Assembly (NCBI GenBank): GCA_016184005.1
Contig: JACPDL010000003.1
Coordinates: 62,001 to 126,000 of the forward strand
Reading direction: 5' to 3'
From: Candidatus Aenigmatarchaeota archaeon
GTDB lineage: Archaea > Aenigmatarchaeota > Aenigmatarchaeia > GW2011-AR5
Length of the DNA: 64,000 nucleotides
Shown here piece by piece: positions 57,770 through 64,000 of the stretch. The notes under the pieces are model-generated. The model made no database searches and was not told the DNA's origin. It was given only the letters and a program-made list of their open reading frames with translations. Numbering within the stretch: position 1 is the first letter of the stretch; each line of letters starts with the position of its first letter. The translations under genes were made by a program, and so were the position numbers.

Positions 57770-58117
57770 CTATAATCCGCGTATTACTATCTGTTTCTTC
57801 AATCTCAGTGGTTTGAAATCTTTTGTAAGCTGCTCTATGGCAATCTTGGCTTTTTTCTTGTCGCCACACGAGAAGAGGTCTAGAGCGAGGTAATTATATT
57901 CAGGCCAGGAATGCATCGTTATGTGGGATTCTGCAAGCAGAACAACACCAGTAACGCCACTGGGCCTGAACTGATGGTAATGAGACCTGATTTTTGTTAG
58001 TTTGGATTTTCTTATTGCCCTGTTTATAATCTTTTTTACTGTATCGGAGCGCGATATCAGTCCAGGATCACAGCCATAGAATTCGGCTATTATCTGAATA
58101 TTCCTCAATTTACCCAT
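57770..58117 (-). CDS. speH: S-adenosylmethionine decarboxylase proenzyme
   Basis: A pyruvoyl enzyme of 115 residues. The self-cleavage site is at LAESHITMHSWPEYNY, where the Ser becomes the pyruvoyl group; downstream LDLFSCGDKKKA holds the catalytic Cys. It makes the aminopropyl donor for the spermidine synthase encoded at 56762. Short archaeal/bacterial class 1 type. Confidence 0.93.
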   Translation of the reverse strand: MGKLRNIQIIAEFYGCDPGLISRSDTVKKIINRAIRKSKLTKIRSHYHQFRPSGVTGVVLLAESHITMHSWPEYNYLALDLFSCGDKKKAKIAIEQLTKDFKPLRLKKQIVIRGL

Positions 58118-58149
58118 TCTATTCTTTCACCTCTAAAGCAGGCACCCCA

Positions 58150-58205
58150 TAATTCTCAAAAAGCTACGCTTTTTGGAATCTCGGAGAAGCGAAGCTTCTC
58201 CCAAG
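58150..58205. repeat. Hairpin module pair, inverted copy of the 5.6 kb pair
   Basis: CAAAAAGCTACGCTTTTTGG and AGAAGCGAAGCTTCT with nearly the same spacer as at 5605-5660, reversed. It stands upstream of the speH start, in non-coding DNA. Confidence 0.75.
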
Positions 58206-58302
58206 AAAGTTGGCGCCAAAAAGTTCTCAACAACAAAAAATATTTGTGCTGCCAAGGATATAAAGATTTTCTTTTCAGGAAATTTCTGTCAAAAAATAAA
58301 TT

Positions 58303-58782
58303 TTACTTTTTCTGGTTCTCAAAAATTCTTTTCAGGTAGGGAATCAGATATCTGCTTAATTTTTTCTTCTGTCGCGCGTCCAGATACTTGAATCCTCTTA
58401 TCATTTTCCTGCATTTCAGCGATTTACAGCTGCAAGAAAATTCGAACTCTTTATTGTCATAATCGGTGGTGTCATAATCGAAAGTTATTTCATCGCCCTT
58501 CTTTATATTCTTTATTGATATCAAATAGAAAACTTCCCCCTTTTTCTTTACACATGCAGTTGGATCGCAGCTGTGGTTCAGAAAGTTGTCTATCTGGTTT
58601 TTGCTGGAAGCCCTGATGACGGTATTTTTGCTTATTTGCAGGTCCAACGGGTTTGATTTCTCTTCTGGCACTATTTTTCCGGGAAAGTCCAGCATCTTTT
58701 TCCCGTTTTCTATGTTCTCGGCAGCAAAAACCCCTTTCTGATTTCCTGCCGCGTTTCTGACTTTCAGCTTAGCAAAAATCAT
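58303..58782 (-). CDS. SET-domain protein methyltransferase
   Basis: A 159-residue stand-alone SET protein. It shows KGVFAAENIENGK, the cofactor/target motif FLNHSCDPTACV, GDEITFDYDTTDYD, and a post-SET zinc-like CSCKSLKCRKMI. It should methylate a Lys on a protein; in other archaea SET proteins act on chromatin or ribosome-related proteins. Its ATG is coupled to the end of the aIF5B gene (no gap), so a role around translation is possible but unproven. Confidence 0.85.
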   Translation of the reverse strand: MIFAKLKVRNAAGNQKGVFAAENIENGKKMLDFPGKIVPEEKSNPLDLQISKNTVIRASSKNQIDNFLNHSCDPTACVKKKGEVFYLISIKNIKKGDEITFDYDTTDYDNKEFEFSCSCKSLKCRKMIRGFKYLDARQKKKLSRYLIPYLKRIFENQKK

Positions 58783-60525
58783 TCAGAGTCCCCATCTAGG
58801 GTTATATTTTCTCTTTATTGCCTTTATTTCTTCCATGACTTTCAATTCATTTTCAGTGAGCAGCTTGTCAAATTTCTTCAGCTTCCTGTAGTCTTCCTCT
58901 GTAATATCCGTGTAAAGCACGTCGGATTCATTGATTTGCCTGCCGACAGTAGGGCCCTCGATTGAAACAGCAATCTTGTCGCCTATCTTTGCTTCGTTTA
59001 TGCTCTTCCCCTGAGACTGCACCTGCTTGATTTCACCTATTGGCTTATCGTCCTTGAACAGCTTGTATCCGGGTTTCACAATGCCAGAAATCACGTCACA
59101 ACCGACAATGGCGGGGTTGCTTGCACGAAAAATACAGCCCGGCAGGATCAGCATCTTACCCGGCCTTGTTATTGTGTCAAGCTCTTTCTTTCTGGTGGCT
59201 TCTTTCTCTTCCTGGACCCATTTCTCGTATTCTTCGAGCAGATGATAGATAACATTCGCTGTCAAAACCTTGAGTTTCTTGTCCTGGGCGAGTTTCAATA
59301 CTTCTTCTGAAGGATGTATGTTAAAACCTACAATTGCCCTGTTTGAAGGTTCGATATTTGCCTCTGCACTTATGACATGCTTTTTTGTCACGTTGCCAAC
59401 CGTCGCTTCTCTTATTGGATGCTTGCTGAATATGTTGATCAGAGCCTCCAAGCTTCCAAGCGTGTCGGCTTTGAGGATTATCCCGTCTTTTTCTGTAAAT
59501 ATTTCTACTTCCTCAATCTCTTTTTCCAGCTCATTAAGCAGCATTTCTGCTTCTTCAAAGGTTTTTGCCGTTCTTATCTGCGATCCGGCAACAACTGTTT
59601 CCAGGCCGGGCGCTGCGATCTTAACGCCCGCAGCCGAGTTGACCTCTTCCACGTTCTTGAATTTCTTTTCAGTGCGCATGTCCCTGAGAGGCTCGGGCAT
59701 GAGTAGCGCGCGTATTTTTGCTATCATAGGCGGCTTCGACAGCACCAAAAAATCATTCTTTGCGATCTTGCCGTCATAAATTATGCAGTCTATTGCAGTT
59801 CCAAGACCCGTGACTTCCTTGACGTCAAGTATCATGCCTGCCGACTGTTCTGTCTTTTCCAGCTTGCCCTTGAGGAATTGTTGCGCAAGCCCGCTGAGAA
59901 TTGCAAGCAACTCTGGTATTCCTTCTCCGGTTTTGCCGCTCAATGGGACGATTGTAACCGTCTTCTTGAAGTCCTGCACCCTGTCAAACCGTTCAGATTC
60001 AAACCCCCGGTGAGAGAGCTGGGAAACAACATTGTAAAAACGCTCTTCAAATATTTCCTTTGTTACGTCCTGCTGCTTCTGATAATTCTTCAGGAATGAT
60101 TCGTCATGCGTATGCCATCCCTGTATTTTGTCTATCTTGTTGAGGGCCACAACAAAAGGCGTTTTTGTGTTCTTTAGGATCTGCATGCTTTCCTCTGTCT
60201 GCGGCATTATGCCTTCGCTGATGTCAATGACAAGCACTGCAATATCAGCAATAGATCCGCCGCGCTTACGGAGAGAAATAAAAGCCTCGTGCCCCGGTGT
60301 GTCGATAAACAGCAGGCCGGGGATGGAAATCTCGAATCCGAACATGTTCAGGATCTGCCCGCTTATTGTTTTGATGGTCTCAAGCGGAATTTCAGTGGTG
60401 CCTATTGTCTGGGTGATGCCCCCGGCCTCTTTTGCCGCTATGGCTGTCTGCCTTATGAGGTCCAGCAGAGTCGTTTTTCCATGGTCTACGTGACCAAGTA
60501 CTGCAACTATTGGCTGGCGGAGCAT
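58783..60525 (-). CDS. infB: Translation initiation factor aIF5B
   Basis: A GTPase that joins ribosomal subunits at initiation. G1 is GHVDHGKTTLLDLI, G3 is DTPGHEAFIS, G4 is NKIDK; the middle domains include GIILKADTLGSLEAL and the C-terminal domain IGEIKQVQSQGKSINEAKIGDKIAVSI. About 580 residues is standard for the archaeal form. The track starts at GTG 60534; GTGATT directly upstream is the ribosome binding motif, so ATG 60525 (MLRQPIVAVLG) is preferred. Confidence 0.94.
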   Translation of the reverse strand: MLRQPIVAVLGHVDHGKTTLLDLIRQTAIAAKEAGGITQTIGTTEIPLETIKTISGQILNMFGFEISIPGLLFIDTPGHEAFISLRKRGGSIADIAVLVIDISEGIMPQTEESMQILKNTKTPFVVALNKIDKIQGWHTHDESFLKNYQKQQDVTKEIFEERFYNVVSQLSHRGFESERFDRVQDFKKTVTIVPLSGKTGEGIPELLAILSGLAQQFLKGKLEKTEQSAGMILDVKEVTGLGTAIDCIIYDGKIAKNDFLVLSKPPMIAKIRALLMPEPLRDMRTEKKFKNVEEVNSAAGVKIAAPGLETVVAGSQIRTAKTFEEAEMLLNELEKEIEEVEIFTEKDGIILKADTLGSLEALINIFSKHPIREATVGNVTKKHVISAEANIEPSNRAIVGFNIHPSEEVLKLAQDKKLKVLTANVIYHLLEEYEKWVQEEKEATRKKELDTITRPGKMLILPGCIFRASNPAIVGCDVISGIVKPGYKLFKDDKPIGEIKQVQSQGKSINEAKIGDKIAVSIEGPTVGRQINESDVLYTDITEEDYRKLKKFDKLLTENELKVMEEIKAIKRKYNPRWGL

Positions 60526-60680
60526 AGTAATCACTGTAGTTGAATTTAATTGTCATAACAGTCTCAGTAATTTTCATTACAACCAAGACTAATGCCTGTG
60601 AAGTATATAAGCTTCTTGTTTTTCCATCGAATTCTTCGAATGTTTATAAAGTTTCTATTAGTAGTATTTTTCGTATATGT

Positions 60681-61139
60681 ATGCCGCTAACCCTTGAACA
60701 ACAAAGAATTCACAGAAGAGTAATGGATGCAGCATCTAATGTGGCTGTCAGGCATAAACTTCCATATCAAGTTCATGTTCTCGTATCGGATCCAATAACA
60801 GACAAAAAATATGGCGCTTTTGTACGTATTGAGTATATTGGTAATAACAGAATGGCACGAGTTACAAGAACATCAATTGGAGAGCTGAGAGAAGGAGCTA
60901 CTCCTTTGGATATTGCAGACACTTTAATCAGGCGTAATCCCGGAACGCCTTTAGTTTGCGACGAACAAACAGTCAGGGAAATTGGAGACAGTTCGTTAAT
61001 CTTAGTTAGTGATGGCGGCCATTATAGGCTGGCAAGCAGGCCAGAAGGCGTGCTTGATATTTACCAAGAGCATAAAACAACTATGATTGATAAGGAAGAA
61101 TTGCCTCCTGGATTTAGTGGAAGAATATTCTTGGAATGA
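60681..61139 (+). CDS. Hypothetical protein, 152 residues
   Basis: No family recognised. A soluble mixed protein (MPLTLEQQRIHRRVMDAASN, then VHVLVSDPITDKKYGAFVRIEYIGNNRM and PEGVLDIYQEHKT). The long N-terminal part of the track ORF is discarded because the TATA box GTTTATAAAG lies inside it about 30 bases before ATG 60681. It ends one base before the convergent NDP kinase gene stop. Confidence 0.55.
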   Translation: MPLTLEQQRIHRRVMDAASNVAVRHKLPYQVHVLVSDPITDKKYGAFVRIEYIGNNRMARVTRTSIGELREGATPLDIADTLIRRNPGTPLVCDEQTVREIGDSSLILVSDGGHYRLASRPEGVLDIYQEHKTTMIDKEELPPGFSGRIFLE

Positions 61140-61646
61140 TCAAATCTCTGGGAACCACAAAGAGATTTCATGCTCGGCTTCATCCGGATTGCCGGAAGCG
61201 TGGATAAGATTGCGCACCGGCCTGTTTTCCCTGTTCGCTTCAAGTATGTTGTCTTCGCCAAAGTCGCCGCGTATTGTTCCTTTGTCAGCCGCGCTCGGGT
61301 CCGTGTAGCCCGTGATCTCGCGGGCGCGCTTTATGGCGTTCTCGCCTTCCAGAACAATAGCCACTACAGGCCCTTCGGTCATGTACTTGCGCAGCCCATG
61401 CACAATCATAAGCCCGTGTTTTCTGTAATCTTTTACGGCATCACCGGCTTTCTCGCTCTTCTTGCCAAGCGATATCAAGTATCCCTCGTCTTCCGTGTAG
61501 TGCCTGCTGATAAGCTCCTGTGAGGCCTTCAGCATTTTCAGTGCAACGACGCGCAAACCGCCCTGCTCATACCGCCCGATAACCTCGCCTACAAGATTGC
61601 GCCGCACGCCGTCAGGTTTTATTATTATCAATGTTCTTTCAATCAT
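61140..61646 (-). CDS. ndk: Nucleoside diphosphate kinase
   Basis: Balances nucleoside triphosphates through a phospho-His. MIERTLIIIKPDGVRRN is the usual start; GPVVAIVLEGENAI, the region TDPSAADKGTIRGDFG and the active-site block NLIHASGNPDEAEHEI with the catalytic His are intact. It is longer than typical (about 168) owing to a central insert. ATG 61646 follows a TATA GTATTTAAAT; the track start upstream overlaps the methyltransferase gene. Confidence 0.92.
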   Translation of the reverse strand: MIERTLIIIKPDGVRRNLVGEVIGRYEQGGLRVVALKMLKASQELISRHYTEDEGYLISLGKKSEKAGDAVKDYRKHGLMIVHGLRKYMTEGPVVAIVLEGENAIKRAREITGYTDPSAADKGTIRGDFGEDNILEANRENRPVRNLIHASGNPDEAEHEISLWFPEI

Positions 61647-61672
61647 AATCAGAACCATTAGAACAACTGAAT

Positions 61673-62497
61673 TTAAATACGTTTTCTTATTTTCGCGACG
61701 AAAAAGCCGCCGGTTTTGTTGTGCTGTGGATATATACGGATGCATTTCTGAATTTCTTCTTTAAACCTTCTATCATCCCATTCTGTTATCCCTCTAGCAT
61801 GATTCACGTTAACGTTTATTTCTTCGATTCTTGAATCGGAGAATTTATCCAGCAAATGATCAACAACAGCTTCGTTCTCTTCTGGCTGGAATGTGCACGT
61901 TGAATAAACCAAGATGCCGTTTCTTTCCAGAATTTCAAAAGCATGTTCTGCCAGTTTCTTCTGCTTCTTTGCAAAGATCTTTACCCTTCTGCTGTTCCAG
62001 TGCCTGAACAGCTTTTCCTTCTTGTTGACCATTCCCGAGCCGCTGCACGGAACATCAACTAAAATTTTGTTGTAACTGCCCTGGATTTTCCTGCCGGATT
62101 CGTTAATTATCCTGCATTTTATGCCGAATTTCTTTGCATTATATCTCAGGCGCATTATCCTGCGTGCGTCCACGTCGTTGGCAGTTATGTCAGCCTCGTT
62201 TTCTGTGAGAAAAGAAAGAATGTGCGTTTTGGCGCCCGGGGCGGCGCACATGTCCAGTATTCTGTCGTTTTTTTCCGGCTGCAGAGCAAGGCACGGGACG
62301 AGAGAAACCGGGTCGAAGACGAAATTATTTTCTTTTTCAAGGCCTTCGGGAACAAAGTACGCGTTTTCGCACCACGGAACCACTTCCATCCCCGGATATT
62401 CCTTTGACAAGACGCATTTCCTGGATCTTTCTTCGTATATTTTCTCGTCTAAACCGATCTTTTTCAGTGTATCAAGCAGCTTTTGCGGTATTTTCAT
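61673..62497 (-). CDS. NOP2/NSUN-family RNA cytosine-5 methyltransferase
   Basis: A SAM-dependent RNA m5C methyltransferase of 274 residues. SAM site ILDMCAAPGAKTHILS, NDVDARRI, motif IV VDVPCSGSG and motif VI YSTCTFQPEENE with the two catalytic Cys are present, as is the C-terminal RIYPQHNKTGGFFVAKI. An N-terminal RRM-like part is short. The target is rRNA or tRNA. Confidence 0.92.
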   Translation of the reverse strand: MKIPQKLLDTLKKIGLDEKIYEERSRKCVLSKEYPGMEVVPWCENAYFVPEGLEKENNFVFDPVSLVPCLALQPEKNDRILDMCAAPGAKTHILSFLTENEADITANDVDARRIMRLRYNAKKFGIKCRIINESGRKIQGSYNKILVDVPCSGSGMVNKKEKLFRHWNSRRVKIFAKKQKKLAEHAFEILERNGILVYSTCTFQPEENEAVVDHLLDKFSDSRIEEINVNVNHARGITEWDDRRFKEEIQKCIRIYPQHNKTGGFFVAKIRKRI

Positions 62498-62529
62498 CTT
62501 TTTTATAGATTAGTGAGAAACTTAAATTC

Positions 62530-62943
62530 ATGGATGAAATGCCCCCTGACAAACTGAAAATATTCCTTTCAGAAAAGCACCTGCTTGACATCGCTACTGT
62601 AACACCGGAAGGCTTCCCGCACGTGACGCCCGTGTGGTTTGAGTGGGATGGCAAGAAATTCCTGATCAGCACTACCCGGGAAAGGAAGAAAGCGCGCAAT
62701 TTAATGGAAAACAACAGGGCAGGATTCTCAATAGCGCCGGAAGAATTGCCTTACAGGGCCGCTGCAGGCTATGGCACCGTTGAAATTGAAGACGACCCAG
62801 AAGGGAAGCTCATACGGAAGCTCTGCCACAAATACCTGCCGCCGGAAAAGGCAGACGAGTACTTTGAGCGGCTGAAGCAAATGGGCGGAAACAGAATCAT
62901 ACTGAAGCTCACCCCGTTGTGGATGACAAGCTGGGAAGGATAA
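62530..62943 (+). CDS. Pyridoxamine 5'-phosphate oxidase-like flavin protein
   Basis: A 137-residue split-barrel flavin-binding protein. HLLDIATVTPEGFPHVTPVWFEWDGKKFLISTTRERKKARNLMENNRAGFSI is the classic PPOX/F420-dependent pattern. It may use FMN or F420 to reduce a small substrate. It is divergent from the NSUN gene, 32 bases away. Confidence 0.88.
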   Translation: MDEMPPDKLKIFLSEKHLLDIATVTPEGFPHVTPVWFEWDGKKFLISTTRERKKARNLMENNRAGFSIAPEELPYRAAAGYGTVEIEDDPEGKLIRKLCHKYLPPEKADEYFERLKQMGGNRIILKLTPLWMTSWEG

Positions 62944-62953
62944 AGCGATTTCT

Positions 62954-63214
62954 ATGAAGAAGATTGCAATAGACTTTCAAGAAAGAACTATTCCTTACGC
63001 TGAATTAGGAAGTTCAAGAGCTCAGAGTATTATTATTGTGACTGGCAGAAGCTTACATTTAAACTGGCTCCGAGGTACACTTGTAGAAGAGAATGGGGTA
63101 TATTTTTGCCAAAAACCCAGAGGCGAGAGATACATGATTCAAAGGCGTACAGAAACTTATCCGTTGGGTGACGGCGTCTGGGAAGAAGATAGGTTTTTGG
63201 GAGAAATAGTTTAA
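62954..63214 (+). CDS. Hypothetical protein, 86 residues
   Basis: No known family. MKKIAIDFQERTIPYAELG, then a beta-rich segment SIIIVTGRSLHLNWLRGTLVEE and an acidic end. It begins 10 bases after the PPOX gene and is likely cotranscribed. No catalytic motif, membrane helix or metal site is visible. Confidence 0.5.
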   Translation: MKKIAIDFQERTIPYAELGSSRAQSIIIVTGRSLHLNWLRGTLVEENGVYFCQKPRGERYMIQRRTETYPLGDGVWEEDRFLGEIV

Positions 63215-63222
63215 GTGATTTT

Positions 63223-63279
63223 ATGAAGATTGCAATATGCGGAAGCATGTTGCTATTAGAAGAGCAGCTTAAACGATAA
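63223..63279 (+). pseudogene. Remnant: MKIAICGSM start fragment
   Basis: An 18-residue reading frame beginning MKIAICGSM after GTGATTTT, then LLLEEQLKR and a stop. This start is the conserved N-terminus of nucleoside 2-deoxyribosyltransferase-like proteins of archaea, but the rest is missing. It is probably the start of a lost gene. Confidence 0.4.
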
Positions 63280-63322
63280 AGCTTTAAAATAAGTGCCCGA
63301 GTAATAAATTAAGGTGAATGAC

Positions 63323-63538
63323 ATGGCTGTCGATGTAAAATGGTTCTCGAAACATGATTTTTCTAGATATAGCGGTAAATATGTCGCTATCATAGATAAG
63401 AGGGTTGTTTCTTCAGGGAAAAATGCCAAAAAGGTATGGGAAAATGCCAAGAAAAAGTTTCCTGAAGAAACGCCTGCAATAGCTAAAATATCCAAAAAAG
63501 AGACTTATGTTCTTTTTGTAGAAATTAGAGTAAGCTGA
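63323..63538 (+). CDS. DUF5678-family protein
   Basis: A 71-residue protein: VKWFSKHDFSRYSGKYVAIIDKRVVSSGKNAKKVWENAKKKFPEETPAIAKI. The W...HD...Y.GK.VAI.D..VV..G....V...AK.K.P pattern is the DUF5678 hallmark. ATG 63323 follows AAGGTGAATGAC. In many prokaryotes this gene is next to a retropepsin-like gene, as here. Confidence 0.75.
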   Translation: MAVDVKWFSKHDFSRYSGKYVAIIDKRVVSSGKNAKKVWENAKKKFPEETPAIAKISKKETYVLFVEIRVS

Positions 63539-63547
63539 CAAATTGGT

Positions 63548-63961
63548 GTGGTCTGTCTGCAAGTAAGCTTTCCTTATAAACGAGAAAATTCTGATATCTT
63601 CGGCGAAATCCATAGACCCATAGCAGTTGTGTATTTTATTGGAGAGCAGGAAATTCTGGAACTGCCATACGTTGATTCAGGGGCGGACATTACTTTAATA
63701 CCAAACACTGTTGGTGAATTGCTCGGATTTGAGAAAGAGAATGATAATATAAAAGAAGTTTATAGTGTCGGAAAAAAATCTATCCCAATAATTATTAAGA
63801 AAATCAAGTTAAGAATAGCAAATCACGAATTTGAAGCCCGGGTAGCATGGGCTTTAACAGAAAATGTCCCGATTTTATTGGGAAGAATGGATGTTTTCGA
63901 TAAATTTAAGATAACTTTTGATCAAGCAAAGAAGAAGACGATTTTCGAACTCAAGCCTTAG
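63548..63961 (+). CDS. Retropepsin-like aspartic protease domain protein
   Basis: A 137-residue protein with LPYVDSGADITLIPN, the DSG variant of the retropepsin D(T/S)GA active site, near residue 40, and VPILLGRMDVFDKFKITFD near the end as the flap-side partner strand. Start is GTG 63548, nine bases after the DUF5678 stop, so the two are an operon. A single DSG motif implies action as a dimer if it is a protease. The function of the pair is not known. Confidence 0.7.
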   Translation: MVCLQVSFPYKRENSDIFGEIHRPIAVVYFIGEQEILELPYVDSGADITLIPNTVGELLGFEKENDNIKEVYSVGKKSIPIIIKKIKLRIANHEFEARVAWALTENVPILLGRMDVFDKFKITFDQAKKKTIFELKP

Positions 63962-64000
63962 TCAGTTCGATCTCAATACATTAAATTCTTTCAAGATAAC

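Noticed and set aside
57621-57869. Minus-strand ORF of 82 residues at the end of speH
   Set aside because: It overlaps speH in another frame and is mostly translated repeat copy D.
1-64000. tRNA and rRNA genes
   Set aside because: I looked for T-loop-like GGTTCGAATCC and acceptor pairings and for rRNA blocks but saw none; a tRNAscan run would be decisive.

Overview
This window comes from an archaeon. It carries the archaeal translation genes aIF2-gamma, S6e and aIF5B, TATA boxes about 25 bases ahead of many leaderless starts, and GGTGATTT-type ribosome binding sites. Many genes are membrane or surface proteins of unknown family. The gene mix suggests a DPANN-like lineage (Woesearchaeota or Diapherotrites type), but this is inference and no rRNA or tRNA gene is present to place it.

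Layout. 1-9.5 kb: a cut UbiA prenyltransferase, a HAD phosphatase, a thioredoxin-like protein, a HicBA toxin-antitoxin pair, then pyruvate (or branched-chain 2-oxoacid) dehydrogenase E1-alpha, E1-beta and E2 with a lipoate ligase-like protein; no E3 is visible. 9.5-12.1 kb: an M42 aminopeptidase and a class III aminotransferase. 12.1-19 kb: a minus-strand set of cell-surface proteins, including a cohesin and PGF-pre-PGF protein and a DNA-binding/ectodomain fusion. 19-31 kb: thioredoxin reductase, aldehyde dehydrogenase, a RibD/DHFR-like reductase, hydroxyacyl-CoA dehydrogenase, an SDR, a ferredoxin, a 1.2-kb-residue dockerin-bearing exoprotein, DNA repair and metabolite repair enzymes, and a RelE-like toxin with a winged-helix partner. 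31.4-36 kb: ornithine carbamoyltransferase, a COG2403 GTPase, a LAGLIDADG endonuclease and carbamate kinase. 36-41 kb: malic enzyme, glutamate dehydrogenase and membrane proteins. 40.5-54.8 kb: a large thiol-redox and metal island. 55-64 kb: translation factors, polyamine synthesis, NDP kinase, an RNA methyltransferase and small hypothetical genes.

Main discovery. The COG2403 gene in the carbamate kinase/OTC operon is split by a 24-nt insert carrying an in-frame TGA. The flanks and insert fold into a strict archaeal bulge-helix-bulge (two 3-nt bulges separated by a 4-bp helix). Cutting at the standard positions removes exactly 24 nt and restores the conserved N-terminus. This is a predicted mini-intron in an mRNA, and a LAGLIDADG homing endonuclease gene ends two bases upstream of the split gene.

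Other signals. The metal/thiol island is headed by a BlaI repressor and a BlaR1-like metalloprotease whose outer loop is Cys-rich. The same dyad (TTACA-N5-TGTAA) lies at the blaI promoter and at the DsbA-like gene 11 kb away. The island holds tandem thioredoxin domains, several Cys-rich membrane proteins, two repeated unknown domains, a CopA/B-type ATPase with a YHS domain and a PadR-TRASH regulator. Three tiny Lys-rich peptides ending in Cys-Cys occur in the window. Two repeat systems are spread through it: short perfect hairpin modules, some inserted in frame in genes in the manner of Rickettsia palindromic elements, and a roughly 120-bp two-domain structured repeat in four copies whose stems covary.
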